This document shows positions 27,910-37,674 of a stretch of 64,000 bases of DNA, piece after piece. The translations under genes were made by a program, and so were the position numbers. The notes beneath the pieces were generated by a model, which did no database searches, was not told the DNA's origin, and worked only from the letters and a program-made list of their open reading frames with translations. Position 1 is the first letter of the stretch. Each line of letters begins with the position of its first letter. Source of the stretch: Salipiger mangrovisoli (lineage in GTDB: Bacteria; Pseudomonadota; Alphaproteobacteria; Rhodobacterales; Rhodobacteraceae); assembly GCF_015223355.1 (NCBI RefSeq), contig NZ_JADFFK010000008.1, forward strand, positions 62,001 to 126,000, given 5' to 3'.

Positions 27910-30561
27910 TCATTCTGCGGCTTCGGGAGAGACTTCGGGGGCGGGGGTCTTCGCGCGGGCCAGCAGGGCGGCTAGCTCGGGGCGGCAGGAGCCGCAGTTG
28001 GTGCCGGCCTGAAGCGCCGCGCCAATGGCGTCGACGCTCATCAGCCCCTGCGTCTCGATCCCGTCCAGAATGGTGTTCACGCCGACATTGAAGCAGGCGC
28101 AGACCACCGGGCCCGGATCGGGCTGGTCGGCAGGGGCGCGGCCGGTGAGCACATGCGGCGCCTCTTCGCCGGGCAGCGTCGCGACATGGCTGCGCATGAC
28201 CACCACCGGCTCGGGCGAGACGAAGAGCGCGGCGAGCAGCCGGCCCTCGGCATGGAAGGCGATGCGGACGGTGCCGCGGCGCGGATCGCTGACCACCTGC
28301 GCCTCGGCGCGTGGCAGGTCGAAGAGCCGGCGCGCCTCGGCTTCCCAGTCCTCGGGTGCCGCGCTGCCGGCCATCTCCAGCCGCCAGCCGTTCCCGGTGC
28401 GGGCGACGGCCCAGTAGTCGCTCTCGGGGGCCATCTCGGTGCAGGAGACGGCAAAGCCGTACCACTTGGCCTCATAGGGCGCGAGCGCAACCACCGCGCC
28501 CTTGCTCTCGGGCTGGCCAGAAATCGGGTCGGTGACAGGGGGCACAAGCGCGTCAATCCGGGCCGCGGGCGCGGTCTCGCCGGTCCAGTGCATGGGGGCG
28601 AAGACCTCGCCGCGCTGCACCTTGTCCGTGATCAGAGCCCGGAGCAGGGCGCTGCCGCGGTTCGAGGAGACCCGCACGAGGCTCGCCGGGGAAATCGCCA
28701 GCTGCGCCGCGTCCTCGGGGTGGATCTCGATGAAGGGTTCGGCGAGGTGGGCCGACAGCCGCGGCGAGCGCGCCGTGCGGGTCATCGTGTGCCACTGGTC
28801 GCGGATGCGCCCGGTGTTGAAGCGGAAGGGGAAGCGCGGCGCGGTCTTCTGGGCGAAGTCCTTCCACTTCACCGGCACCATGCGCGCCCTGCCGCTTTCG
28901 GTGTAGAAGGCGCCGTCGCCGAAGAACCGCCCGCCCTTGCGGGCCCCGGCATAGGGCCAGCGGAAGGGCGCAAGTGCAGCATATTCGCCATCGGTGAGAC
29001 CCGCGTGGCCGGAGATGTCGAAATCCTTGCCGAAGCCGCCCGCGATGCCCGAGAGCGCGGCGTATTCGCGGAAGATCTCGGCGGGGGAGGCGTAGTCGAA
29101 AGCCGAGGGCCAGCCCATGCGCCTTCCCACTTCCGAGAGGATTTCCCAGTCAGGTTTCGCCGTGCCCGGTGCAGGCAGGGCGGCGCGCTGGCGCGAAATG
29201 GTGCGGTCGGAATTGGTGACGGTGCCCTCCTTCTCGCCCCAAGCCGTGGCGGGCAGCAACACGTGGGCGAGCCGGGCGGTGTCGGTGGCGGCGGTGATGT
29301 CGCTGACCACGACGAAAGGGCAGTCCTTGATCGCGTCGCGCACGCGGTCGGCATCGGGCATGGTCACGGCGGGGTTGGTGTGGATCACCCAGAGCGCCTT
29401 GATCCGGCCTTCGCCCACCGCCTGGAAGAGGTCCACGGCCTTGAGACCGGGCTTGTCGGGGATGGTCGGCGCGGACCAGAATTCGCGCACGGCGGAGCGG
29501 TGGGAAACATTCTCGATATCGAGATGGCAGGCCAGCATGTTCGCCAGCCCGCCGACCTCGCGCCCGCCCATGGCGTTGGGCTGGCCGGTCACCGAGAGCG
29601 GCCCCATGCCCGGCTTGCCGATACGGCCGGTGGCAAGGTGGCAGTTGAGGATCGAATTGACCTTGTCGGTGCCCGAGGAGGACTGGTTCACCCCCTGCGA
29701 GAACACCGTGACCACCTTCTCGGTGCGCACGAAGAGGTCGTAGAACTTCTGCAGCGTGGCGGCGTCGAGCCCGGTGCGCGCGGGATCGTCGTCCGAAGCG
29801 GACTCCAGCGCCGCGGTGAACCCCTCGACATGCGCCATGAACGCCTCGTCCACCGCACCCTGTACGGCGATCTCGGTCAGCAGCCCATTGAACAGCGCCA
29901 CGTCGGTCCCCGCCTTCAGCGGCAGGTGCAGGTCGGCGGCGTCGCAGGTGGCGGTGCGGCGCGGGTCGACCACGACCACCTTCATCTGCGGGCGCGCCTT
30001 CTTGGCGGCGACGACGCGCTGGAACAGCACCGGGTGGCACCAGGCAAGGTTGCTGCCCACCAGCACCACGAGATCGGCCTCTTCGAGGTCCTCGTAGGTG
30101 CCGGGCACGGTGTCGGTGCCGAAGGCGCGCTTGTGGCCCGCCACGGTCGAGGCCATGCAGAGCCGCGAGTTGGTGTCGATGTTGGCCGAGCCGATGAAGC
30201 CCTTCATCAGCTTGTTGGCGACGTAGTAATCCTCGGTCAGCATCTGGCCCGAGACGTAGAAGGCCACGCTGTCGGGCCCGTGCTCGGCGATGGTCTCGCG
30301 GAAGCGCAGGGCAACGAGATCGAGCGCGGCGTCCCAACCCGTCTCGATCCCGTTGACACGAGGCGCGAGCAACCGCCCCTCGAGGCCCAGCGTCTCGCCC
30401 AGCTGCGAGCCCTTGGAGCAGAGGCGCCCCTTGTTTGCAGGGTGCGCGGGGTCGCCGCGCACATCGAGCCCGCCCGCCCCGTCGGGGCGCAGCAGCACGC
30501 CGCAGCCGACGCCGCAATAGGCGCAGGTCGAGCGGATTTCGGGCAGGCCCGAGCCGTCCAT
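27910..30561 (-). CDS. nasA: Assimilatory nitrate reductase, catalytic subunit
   Basis: An 883-residue cytoplasmic molybdenum enzyme reducing nitrate to nitrite. An N-terminal 4Fe-4S site (C13, C16, C20, C48) is followed by the bis-MGD molybdopterin domains and the dinucleotide-binding domain. The last 65 residues hold a BFD-type 2Fe-2S domain with C821, C823, C856 and C859, common in NasA and serving electron entry. No Tat signal, consistent with an assimilatory enzyme. The ATG at 30561 overlaps the nirD stop as TGATG, so translation is coupled. No separate NasB-type diaphorase gene is present, so electrons probably come from NirB and NirD. Confidence 0.95.
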   Translation of the reverse strand: MDGSGLPEIRSTCAYCGVGCGVLLRPDGAGGLDVRGDPAHPANKGRLCSKGSQLGETLGLEGRLLAPRVNGIETGWDAALDLVALRFRETIAEHGPDSVAFYVSGQMLTEDYYVANKLMKGFIGSANIDTNSRLCMASTVAGHKRAFGTDTVPGTYEDLEEADLVVLVGSNLAWCHPVLFQRVVAAKKARPQMKVVVVDPRRTATCDAADLHLPLKAGTDVALFNGLLTEIAVQGAVDEAFMAHVEGFTAALESASDDDPARTGLDAATLQKFYDLFVRTEKVVTVFSQGVNQSSSGTDKVNSILNCHLATGRIGKPGMGPLSVTGQPNAMGGREVGGLANMLACHLDIENVSHRSAVREFWSAPTIPDKPGLKAVDLFQAVGEGRIKALWVIHTNPAVTMPDADRVRDAIKDCPFVVVSDITAATDTARLAHVLLPATAWGEKEGTVTNSDRTISRQRAALPAPGTAKPDWEILSEVGRRMGWPSAFDYASPAEIFREYAALSGIAGGFGKDFDISGHAGLTDGEYAALAPFRWPYAGARKGGRFFGDGAFYTESGRARMVPVKWKDFAQKTAPRFPFRFNTGRIRDQWHTMTRTARSPRLSAHLAEPFIEIHPEDAAQLAISPASLVRVSSNRGSALLRALITDKVQRGEVFAPMHWTGETAPAARIDALVPPVTDPISGQPESKGAVVALAPYEAKWYGFAVSCTEMAPESDYWAVARTGNGWRLEMAGSAAPEDWEAEARRLFDLPRAEAQVVSDPRRGTVRIAFHAEGRLLAALFVSPEPVVVMRSHVATLPGEEAPHVLTGRAPADQPDPGPVVCACFNVGVNTILDGIETQGLMSVDAIGAALQAGTNCGSCRPELAALLARAKTPAPEVSPEAAE

Positions 30562-30893
30562 CACGCGGCACTCCGCTTTCCGACGGCGATGCCGTCGAGC
30601 AGGATGCGATCCCCGTCGAGCCGCACCGGGTAGGTGGCGATGCGACCCTCGTCGGCGCCCTGCGCCTCGCCTGTGTTCAGGTCGAACACCCAGTTGTGCA
30701 GCGGGCACGTGACCTTCTGGCCGTGCAGGATGCCCTCGGACAGCGGCCCGGCCTTGTGCGGGCAGGTGTTGGAGGCGGCAAAGACCTCGGCCTCGGCGGT
30801 GCGGAAGATCGCCACGCAGCCCACCGGCGTCTTCACCAGCCGCGCCCCGCGCAGGGGGATGTCGTCGATATGTCCGATGTCGATCCAGTTCAT
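30561..30893 (-). CDS. nirD: Nitrite reductase small subunit / Rieske ferredoxin (NirD, NasG-like)
   Basis: A 110-residue Rieske-type 2Fe-2S protein with C44-P-H46 and C63-P-L-H66, both ligand pairs intact. In many NirD proteins of enterobacteria these ligands are lost; their retention here matches NasG of Paracoccus, which carries electrons between the NADH-linked subunit and both nitrate and nitrite reductases. The ATG overlaps the nirB stop by four bases and the gene's own stop overlaps the nasA start, so the three proteins should be made together. Confidence 0.93.
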   Translation of the reverse strand: MNWIDIGHIDDIPLRGARLVKTPVGCVAIFRTAEAEVFAASNTCPHKAGPLSEGILHGQKVTCPLHNWVFDLNTGEAQGADEGRIATYPVRLDGDRILLDGIAVGKRSAA

Positions 30894-33325
30894 TCCGCAG
30901 CCTCCAGCGTGAGATCGGCGAGCGGGTGGAAGCGGCGTGCCACCTCCGGCTTGGCCTGCTCGGCCCAGGGGTCCTTTTGGTAGACGGACTGGGAGAGGTC
31001 GAAGCGTTCGACCAGCGCCTGCCGCTCGGCGGCGTCGGCGAGGGTCTCCTTCACCCAGTCGAGCCCGACCTTGGCGACCCATTTGTAGGGCCGGTCGAGA
31101 TACTTGGCGTTCTCGCGGTAGAGCTGGATGAAGGCGACGGTCCATTCCATCGCCTCTTCCTCGGTGGGCACGTCGACCAGACGCTCGGTTTCCTTCACGT
31201 CCATGCCCGCGGCCCCGGCGACGCCGATCTGGAAGCCAGAGTCGACGCAGACGATGCCGACGTCCTTGCAGGTGGCCTCGGCGCAGTTGCGCGGGCAGCC
31301 CGAGACACCCAGCTTGACCTTATGCGGCGTCCACGAGCCCCAGAGCCGCCGCTCGAGCGCGATGCCGAGCCCGGTGCTGTCCTGCGTGCCGAAGCGGCAC
31401 CATTCGGAACCGACGCAGGTTTTCACCGTGCGCAGACCCTTGGTGTAGGCGTGGCCCGAGACCATGCCGGCTTCGTTCAGATCGTGCCAGATGCCGGGCA
31501 GGTCTTCCTTCTTCACGCCCAGCAGGTCGATGCGCTGGCCGCCGGTGACCTTCACCGTGGCGCCGTATTTCTCGGCCGCCAGCGCGATCGCCATCAGTTC
31601 CTGCGGCGTGGTCATGCCACCCCACATGCGGGGCATCACCGAATAGGTGCCGTCCTTCTGGATGTTGGCGTGGTTGCGCTCGTTGACGAAGCGGCTTTGA
31701 GGGTCGTCCACATAGTCGAGCGGCCAGTCGGCGAGCAGGTAGAAGTTCACCGCCGGGCGGCAGACATGGCAGCCGTTGCGGGTGGTCCAGCCCAGTTCCT
31801 GCCAGACCGCCTCCTGCGATTTCAGCTCCTGCGACTTGATCAGGCGGCGCACGTCCTCATGGCTGAGGTCGGTGCAGCCGCAGACCGATTGCGCCGCGGG
31901 GATGACGAAGGCATCACCCAGCGTCGCGCTCAGGATCTGCTCGACCAGCCCGGTGCAGGTGCCGCAGGAGGCGCTCGCCTTGGTCTTCGCCCGCACCGCG
32001 CCGAGGTCCCCGGCGCCGGCGTTGATTGCGTCTTCGATCTGTCCCTTGCAGACGCCGTTGCAGCCACAGATCTCCGCGTCACGCGGTAAGGCTGCAACGG
32101 CCGCCATAGGGTCCGCAGCGGCCCCCCCCTGGTAGGCCGGTCCGAAGATCAGCGTCTCGCGCATCTCCTCGACATCGGTGGCGTCCTTGATGAGGCCGTG
32201 GAACCACGCACCGTCGGCGGTATCGCCATACATGACCGCGCCGATCAGGCGATTGCCTTCAAGGATCAGCCGCTTGTAGACGCCGCGCGCGGGATCGCGG
32301 AAGACGATGTCCTCGCGGCCCTCGCCCTCGGCGAAATCGCCCGCCGAGAAGAGATCGCAGCCGGTGACCTTGAGCTTGGTGGCGACCTCCTTCTGAACGA
32401 AGCGGGCCTCCTCGCCGAGCAGGGTCTTGGCCAGAACCTTGGCCTGATCGTAGAGCGGCGCGACAAGGCCGAAGATCGCCCCGGCGTGCTCGACGCATTC
32501 GCCAAGGGCCAGAACATCGGGGTTCGAGGTCACCATGTGATCGTCGACAACGATGCCGCGGTTCACCTCGAGACCCGCCTCCTTGCCAAGCGCGGTGCTG
32601 GGGCGGATGCCCACCGCCATGACCAGCAGGTCGCAGGGCAGTTCCGTGCCGTCGTCGAGCTGCAGGGCGCGGACATGGCCGTTGTCATCCGAGAGGATCT
32701 GCTTCGAGTTGGCCTTGCAGTGGACGCGGATGCCCTTCTGCGTGAGCGAGCGGCGCAGCAGGTAGCCCGCCGCCTCGTCCAGCTGGCGCTCCATGAGGTG
32801 GCCCATGATGTGCACCACGTCGACCTCGGTGCCGCGTGCGGCCATGCCGGCGGCGGCTTCCAGCCCCAGAAGACCGCCGCCGATGACCACCGCGCGCTTG
32901 CCTGCGCCGAGGGCCATCATCGCTTCCGTGTCCTCGAGATCGCGGTAGGGGATCACCCCCGGCAGATCGTGGCCCGGAAGCGGGATGATGAACGGGTTAG
33001 ACCCGGTGGCGATGACCAGCTTGTCGTAGGGCAGGGCGCCGTTCTCGCCGGTGACGACCTTGTTCTCGGTGTCGATCGCCACGACCTTCTCGCCGAAGCG
33101 GCAGGTCACGCCGCGCTCTTCGTACCAGGCGGCGTCATGGGTGACGATCTCTTCGTAGGTCTTCTCGCCCGACAGCACCGGCGAGAGCATCAGGCGGTTG
33201 TAGTTGCCGCGCGGCTCGGCGTTGAACAGGGTGATGTCATAGGCATCGGGGTTTGCGTCGATCAGGTGTTCCAGCATGCGGCCAGAGGCCATGCCGGCAC
33301 CGATCACGATGAGTTTCTTCGTCAT
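30890..33325 (-). CDS. nirB: Assimilatory nitrite reductase [NAD(P)H], large subunit
   Basis: An 811-residue flavo-siroheme protein reducing nitrite to ammonium. In order: FAD/NAD(P)H domain starting at KLIVIGAGMASGRM, two BFD-type 2Fe-2S motifs (CGCNGVCKG and SCGTCTGL, and a second set from VCGCTDLSHE to CHVCRP), and a C-terminal siroheme/4Fe-4S half with ligands C637, C643, C677 and C681. The ATG at 33325 is used; a GTG at 33334 overlapping the stop of the ATPase gene (GTGA) is an equally placed alternative that would add three residues. Downstream cobA supplies the siroheme route. Confidence 0.95.
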   Translation of the reverse strand: MTKKLIVIGAGMASGRMLEHLIDANPDAYDITLFNAEPRGNYNRLMLSPVLSGEKTYEEIVTHDAAWYEERGVTCRFGEKVVAIDTENKVVTGENGALPYDKLVIATGSNPFIIPLPGHDLPGVIPYRDLEDTEAMMALGAGKRAVVIGGGLLGLEAAAGMAARGTEVDVVHIMGHLMERQLDEAAGYLLRRSLTQKGIRVHCKANSKQILSDDNGHVRALQLDDGTELPCDLLVMAVGIRPSTALGKEAGLEVNRGIVVDDHMVTSNPDVLALGECVEHAGAIFGLVAPLYDQAKVLAKTLLGEEARFVQKEVATKLKVTGCDLFSAGDFAEGEGREDIVFRDPARGVYKRLILEGNRLIGAVMYGDTADGAWFHGLIKDATDVEEMRETLIFGPAYQGGAAADPMAAVAALPRDAEICGCNGVCKGQIEDAINAGAGDLGAVRAKTKASASCGTCTGLVEQILSATLGDAFVIPAAQSVCGCTDLSHEDVRRLIKSQELKSQEAVWQELGWTTRNGCHVCRPAVNFYLLADWPLDYVDDPQSRFVNERNHANIQKDGTYSVMPRMWGGMTTPQELMAIALAAEKYGATVKVTGGQRIDLLGVKKEDLPGIWHDLNEAGMVSGHAYTKGLRTVKTCVGSEWCRFGTQDSTGLGIALERRLWGSWTPHKVKLGVSGCPRNCAEATCKDVGIVCVDSGFQIGVAGAAGMDVKETERLVDVPTEEEAMEWTVAFIQLYRENAKYLDRPYKWVAKVGLDWVKETLADAAERQALVERFDLSQSVYQKDPWAEQAKPEVARRFHPLADLTLEAAE

Positions 33326-33330
33326 GTCGG

Positions 33331-35013
33331 TCACTCCGCTGCGATGGCCGCGGGGGCGGCTTTGGGCTTGGACTGGTTGCCGTGCTCGTATTCCTCGAGG
33401 AAATCGAGCACCTCCTGGCGGTAGGCGTAGTAGTCGGGGTGTTCGAGCAGCGCCTTGCGGGTGCGCGGGCGGGGCAGGTTCACATCGGTGATCTTGCCGA
33501 TGGTCGCCTGCGGGCCGTTGGTCATCATCACCACGCGGTCGGCCAGCAGGATCGCCTCGTCGACGTCATGGGTGACGCAGATCGCGGTGACCTTGGTGCG
33601 GCTCCAGACTTCCATGAGAACCTCCTGCAGCTCCCAGCGGGTGAGGCTGTCGAGCATGCCGAAGGGCTCGTCGAGCAGCAGCAGCTTGGGCGAGAGGGCG
33701 AAGGCGCGGGCGATGCCGACGCGCTGCTTCATGCCGTTGGACATGTCGGCGGCGCCGCGGTCCATGGCATCGGCAAGGCCGACCCGCTCGAGGTAGTATT
33801 CCACCACGTCCTGACGCTCGGCCTGCGACGCCTTGGGATAGACCTTGTCGACGCCGATGGCGCAGTTCTCGCGGGCGGTGAGCCAGGGGAAGAGGTTCGG
33901 CGACTGGAACACAACGGCACGCTCGGGATCGGCGCCCTCGACGTGGCGGCCATCGAGCTTGATGGCGCCCTTGGAGATCGAGTTCAGACCTGCTGCCATG
34001 GTCAGCACGGTCGACTTGCCGCAGCCCGAGTGGCCGATCAGCGAGATGAACTCGCCGCGGTTGATCTTGAGGTTGAAGTCCTCGACCACCGTCAACGGCC
34101 CCTTGGGGGTGGGGTAGATCTTGTGCAGTTGCGAGAAGTCGAGGAAGCGCTCGTCGATCAGCCCTTCCTGCGCCTGCTGCACGGCGGCGGGCAGCGCGTG
34201 GATCGGGGTGACGTTGGGCAGGATGCGCGAGCCCTCGACCTTGCCCTTGATGCCGACGTCCATGAGGTAGCCGGTAACCTCGGCGCGCAGCTTCTTGAAA
34301 CCCTCGTGGTGGTTCATCTCGCTGCGCTCGCGCGGCCGGGGGATGCTCACGCGGAATTCCTGCCCGAGCGTGCCGTCGGGGTTCAGCGCGATGATCCGGT
34401 CGGCAAGGGTGATCGCCTCGTCGACGTCGTTGGTGATCAGCACGCAGGTTTTCTTGTCCTGCTCCCAGATCGCCTCGATCTCGTCGGCGAGGTTGGCGCG
34501 GGTCAGCGCGTCGAGCGCCGAGAGCGGCTCGTCGAGCAGCAGCATCTGCGGCGACATGGCAAGCGCCCGGGCGACGTTGACCCGCTGGCGCATGCCGCCC
34601 GACAGCTCGGCGGGACGGCGGTGGGTGGCGTGCGAGAGGCCGACCATCTTGATGTAATGGGCGGTCTTCTTCGACTTCTCGGTCTTGCTCATCTCGGGGA
34701 AGACCGCGTCGAGCGCGAGGCGCACGTTTCCCTCGACGGTCAGCCACGGCATCAGCGAGTAGTTCTGGAAGATCACGCCGCGCTCGGGGCCCGGGCCCTC
34801 GATGTCGAACCCCTTGAAGGCGACGCGGCCCTTGGAGGGCTTCTCGAGCCCGGCCATCAGGTTGATCAGCGTGGTCTTGCCGGTGCCGGAGAAGCCGAGG
34901 ATCACGAGGAACTCGCCTTCTTCCACCGAAAGATTGATGTCCTTCAGCACGTGGGTCGCATGGGTACCCTCGCCGAAGCTTTTCGAGACGTTCTGGAACT
35001 CAAGGATGGCCAT
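33331..35013 (-). CDS. Fused double ATPase of the nitrate ABC transporter (NrtC/NrtD-like)
   Basis: A 560-residue protein holding two complete ABC ATPase domains in one chain. Domain 1 (residues 1-265) has Walker A GFSGTGKTT, signature LSGGMRQRVNVARAL and Walker B MLLLDEPLSALD. A linker of about 45 residues leads to domain 2 (about 310-560), with Walker A GHSGCGKST, a divergent signature MSNGMKQRVGIARAF and Walker B LLLLDEPFGMLD. Cyanobacterial systems use separate NrtC and NrtD; here both sites are covalently paired, and NrtC's receptor-like domain is absent. The ATG at 35013 follows nrtB by five bases. The frame is open to 35496, but that part is shadow of nrtB. Confidence 0.9.
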   Translation of the reverse strand: MAILEFQNVSKSFGEGTHATHVLKDINLSVEEGEFLVILGFSGTGKTTLINLMAGLEKPSKGRVAFKGFDIEGPGPERGVIFQNYSLMPWLTVEGNVRLALDAVFPEMSKTEKSKKTAHYIKMVGLSHATHRRPAELSGGMRQRVNVARALAMSPQMLLLDEPLSALDALTRANLADEIEAIWEQDKKTCVLITNDVDEAITLADRIIALNPDGTLGQEFRVSIPRPRERSEMNHHEGFKKLRAEVTGYLMDVGIKGKVEGSRILPNVTPIHALPAAVQQAQEGLIDERFLDFSQLHKIYPTPKGPLTVVEDFNLKINRGEFISLIGHSGCGKSTVLTMAAGLNSISKGAIKLDGRHVEGADPERAVVFQSPNLFPWLTARENCAIGVDKVYPKASQAERQDVVEYYLERVGLADAMDRGAADMSNGMKQRVGIARAFALSPKLLLLDEPFGMLDSLTRWELQEVLMEVWSRTKVTAICVTHDVDEAILLADRVVMMTNGPQATIGKITDVNLPRPRTRKALLEHPDYYAYRQEVLDFLEEYEHGNQSKPKAAPAAIAAE

Positions 35014-35018
35014 GGCGC

Positions 35019-36101
35019 TCACCGGTTGTTCGAGAAGGTGAAGAGGGACTGCAGGGCGAACATCACGCGGTCGAGCAGGAAGCCGATGATGCCGATGGTG
35101 AAGACCGCGACCATGATCTTGGCCAGCGAGGACGACGAGCCGTTCTGGAACTCGTCCCAGACGAACTTGCCGAGGCCGGGGTTCTGGGCGAGCATCTCGG
35201 CGGCGATCAGCACCATCCAGCCCACACCGAGCGACAGGCGCAGACCGGTGAAGATCAGCGGCAGGGCCGAGGGCAGCACCAGCTTGGTGATCTTCGTGTA
35301 GGTGTTCATCTTGAGCACCTTCGAGACGTTCACCAGATCCTTGTCGATCGAGGCGACGCCGAGTGCGGTGTTGATCAGCGTCGGCCAGAGCGAGCAGAGC
35401 GTCACGGTGATCGCCGAGATCAGGAAGGATTTCGAGAACATGCCGTCGTTGGTGGCATAGGCGGCCGAGACCACCATGGTCACGATCGGCAGCCACGCGA
35501 GCGGCGAGACCGGCTTGAAGATCTGCACCAAGGGGTTGATCGCGGCGTTGGCGGTGGGCGAGAGGCCGGCGCAGATGCCGAGCGGAATGGCGACGGCGGA
35601 GGCGATCAGGAAGCCGAAGAACACGGTTTTGATCGAGGTCCAGATCTGCTGGTAGTAGCTCGGCGCGCCGGTATAGGCGACCTCCTTGACCTGGTCGGCC
35701 TTGCCCGCGGCGATCAGCTTTTCATTGCGCTGGGCCACCATGGTTTCGAACTTCGCCTGCTTGGCGGCCTTGGCCTCTGCGTCATGGTGCAGGTTGACCG
35801 CCTCGGCCCAGACCTGCGCCGGGCCGGGCACCGCGCCGAGCGAAGTCTGCACCTGCGGCGCCAGCGTGCCCCAGAGCAGAAGGAAGGCGGCGATGGCGAC
35901 AAGCGGCACGCCGAGCAGGCGCCAGACGTCCTTCATCTGGGCCTTGGGATTGTCGCCGGCGGCGGCCTTGAGCAGCGGGGTGATCCAGGCAAGGCCGAGC
36001 ACCTTGAACCAGGCGTCCGCCTTGTTGATGCGGGTGAAGAGACGCGCCCGGCGAGCCTCGCGCTCGGCGTCTCGGGCGAAATCGGGGTCGACGGTGGTCA
36101 T
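35019..36101 (-). CDS. nrtB: Nitrate ABC transporter permease
   Basis: A 360-residue inner-membrane protein of the NrtB/SsuC/TauC class. A cytoplasmic N-terminus with many charged residues precedes a first helix near 76-96. A loop of about 85 residues that is rich in lysine and glutamate follows, then the five-helix permease core with the EAA-like segment VSKVLKMNTYTKI and LVLPSALPLIFTG. That long loop is unusual for the class, which is normally about 280 residues long. It lies 109 bp after nrtA and five bases before the double ATPase. Confidence 0.92.
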   Translation of the reverse strand: MTTVDPDFARDAEREARRARLFTRINKADAWFKVLGLAWITPLLKAAAGDNPKAQMKDVWRLLGVPLVAIAAFLLLWGTLAPQVQTSLGAVPGPAQVWAEAVNLHHDAEAKAAKQAKFETMVAQRNEKLIAAGKADQVKEVAYTGAPSYYQQIWTSIKTVFFGFLIASAVAIPLGICAGLSPTANAAINPLVQIFKPVSPLAWLPIVTMVVSAAYATNDGMFSKSFLISAITVTLCSLWPTLINTALGVASIDKDLVNVSKVLKMNTYTKITKLVLPSALPLIFTGLRLSLGVGWMVLIAAEMLAQNPGLGKFVWDEFQNGSSSSLAKIMVAVFTIGIIGFLLDRVMFALQSLFTFSNNR

Positions 36102-36210
36102 GGGTCCGGGTCCTGGGTCTGGATGGCGCTGGGCGGGAGCGGCGCGCATCGGGATGAGGAAGAGGGGAGGAAGGGGACCGGGGGTGAGGGTGCTCCGGTC
36201 CCCTGAGCGA

Positions 36211-37572
36211 TCAGCCCTGAACTTCGTTGCCGACGACCTTCTGGTCGCCCTTCAGGCCGATCGGCAGGCTGTCGAGATAGGCGTTGGGCGCCTTGCCGTC
36301 GTAGGCGATGCCGTCGATGATGTCCTCGGAAGGGGTCGGCGCCTTGTAGCCGTCGCTGTCCCAATCGAAGTCGGCCTCGTTGGCGAGACCCTCGTCGACG
36401 AGCGCGCGGGCGGCCTCGAGGTAGATTTCCGGCTTGTAGACCGACTTCGCCACCTCGTCGTACCAGCTGTCGGGCTTGGACTCGGCGATCTGCCCCCAGC
36501 GGCGCATCTGGGTCAGGTACCAGACCGCGTCGGAGTAGTAGGGGTAGGTGGCGTTGTGGCGGAAGAAGACGTTGAAGTCGGGAACCTCGCGCTTGTCGCC
36601 CTTTTCATATTCGAAGGTGCCGGTCATCGAGTTGGCGATCACCTCGGGATCGGCGCCCACGTATTCCGGCTTCGACAGCAGCTCGACCGCCTCCATGCGG
36701 TTGGCGTTGTCGTTCTCGTCGAGCCACATGGCGGCGCGGATCAGCGCCTTGACCACGGCCTTGGTGGTGTTGGGGTTTTCCTCGGCGAATTCGGCGGTGA
36801 TGCCGAAGACCTTCTCGGGGTTGTTCTTCCAGATCTCGTAGTCGGTGATCACCGGCACGCCGATGCCCTTGAACACGGCCTGCTGGTTCCAGGGCTCACC
36901 CACGCAGTAGCCCGAGATGGTGCCGGCCTCGAGCGTGGCGGGCATCTGCGGCGGCGGGGTGACCGAGAGCATCACGTCGGCGCTGATCTGGCCCGAGATG
37001 TTTTCCGGCGAGTAGAAGCCCGGATTCAGCCCACCGGCGGCGAGCCAGTAGCGCAGCTCGTAGTTGTGGGTCGAGACGGGGAAGACCATGCCCATGTTGA
37101 AGGGTTTGCCCTCGGAGCGGAATTTCTCGACCACCGGCACCAGCGCCTCGGCGCTGATCGGGTGCTGCGGCAGCCCGGCGTCGGTCTCGGCGATGTTCGG
37201 CTTCATCATTTCCCAGACCTCGTTCGACACGGTGATGCCGTTGCCGTTCAGGTCCATCGAGAAGGGGGTGATGATATGCGCCTTGGTGCCGTAGCCGATG
37301 GTCGCGGCAATCGGCTGGCCGGCCAGCATGTGCGCGCCGTCCAGGGTGCCGCCGATCACGCCGTCGAGCAGCACCTTCCAGTTGGCCTGCGCCTCGAGGG
37401 TGACGAAGAGCCCCTCGTCGAGGAAGTAGCCCTGCTCGTAGGCGACGGCGAGCGGCGCCATGTCGGTCAGCTTGATGAAGCCGAAGGTCAGCTCGTCCTT
37501 TTCCAGGTCTTGGGCCAGCGCCGGGGAAACAAGCGCGGTGGAGGTGGCGAGAGCGATGAGAAGTTTCTTCAT
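36211..37572 (-). CDS. nrtA: Nitrate-binding protein of the ABC transporter
   Basis: A 453-residue periplasmic receptor with a Sec-type signal peptide (residues 1-22, cut after SPALA). The core [20 protein letters not shown] and the [12 protein letters not shown] motif are diagnostic of the NrtA/CmpA/NasS family of nitrate or bicarbonate receptors; the operon makes nitrate (or nitrite) the likely ligand. The ATG at 37572 is preceded by GGGACGGAAC. The leader upstream carries a strong terminator, presumably relieved by NasT. Confidence 0.93.
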   Translation of the reverse strand: MKKLLIALATSTALVSPALAQDLEKDELTFGFIKLTDMAPLAVAYEQGYFLDEGLFVTLEAQANWKVLLDGVIGGTLDGAHMLAGQPIAATIGYGTKAHIITPFSMDLNGNGITVSNEVWEMMKPNIAETDAGLPQHPISAEALVPVVEKFRSEGKPFNMGMVFPVSTHNYELRYWLAAGGLNPGFYSPENISGQISADVMLSVTPPPQMPATLEAGTISGYCVGEPWNQQAVFKGIGVPVITDYEIWKNNPEKVFGITAEFAEENPNTTKAVVKALIRAAMWLDENDNANRMEAVELLSKPEYVGADPEVIANSMTGTFEYEKGDKREVPDFNVFFRHNATYPYYSDAVWYLTQMRRWGQIAESKPDSWYDEVAKSVYKPEIYLEAARALVDEGLANEADFDWDSDGYKAPTPSEDIIDGIAYDGKAPNAYLDSLPIGLKGDQKVVGNEVQG

Positions 37573-37625
37573 GGTCGTTCCGTCCCTTTGAGGAGGTCCG
37601 GTTTGCGAGGCGCCCGGACCAAATG

Positions 37626-37674
37626 AAAACAGCCGCTGACACACCGTGACAGGCGTCACGGGGGTCGAGCGGCT
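37626..37674 (-). terminator. Leader terminator before nrtA, candidate NasT antitermination target
   Basis: On the minus strand, AGCCGCT pairs with AGCGGCT around an inner CGTGAC-GCCT-GTCACG hairpin, followed by GTTTTC. It ends 54 nt before the nrtA start. The preceding 170 nt hold other hairpins, including TCCCA-ACGCC-TGGGA at about 37684-37698 on the plus-strand coordinates. A terminator between regulatory gene and transport gene is the layout expected for NasT, whose ANTAR domain binds leader RNA. Confidence 0.75.

Noticed and set aside
28153-30633. Plus-strand frame of 826 codons opposite nasA
   Set aside because: It is an antisense shadow with no recognisable domains.
33325-33334. GTG at 33334 as the nirB start
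   Set aside because: It overlaps the upstream stop neatly and cannot be excluded, but the ATG at 33325 gives the family N-terminus directly and has GGAG at about eight bases.
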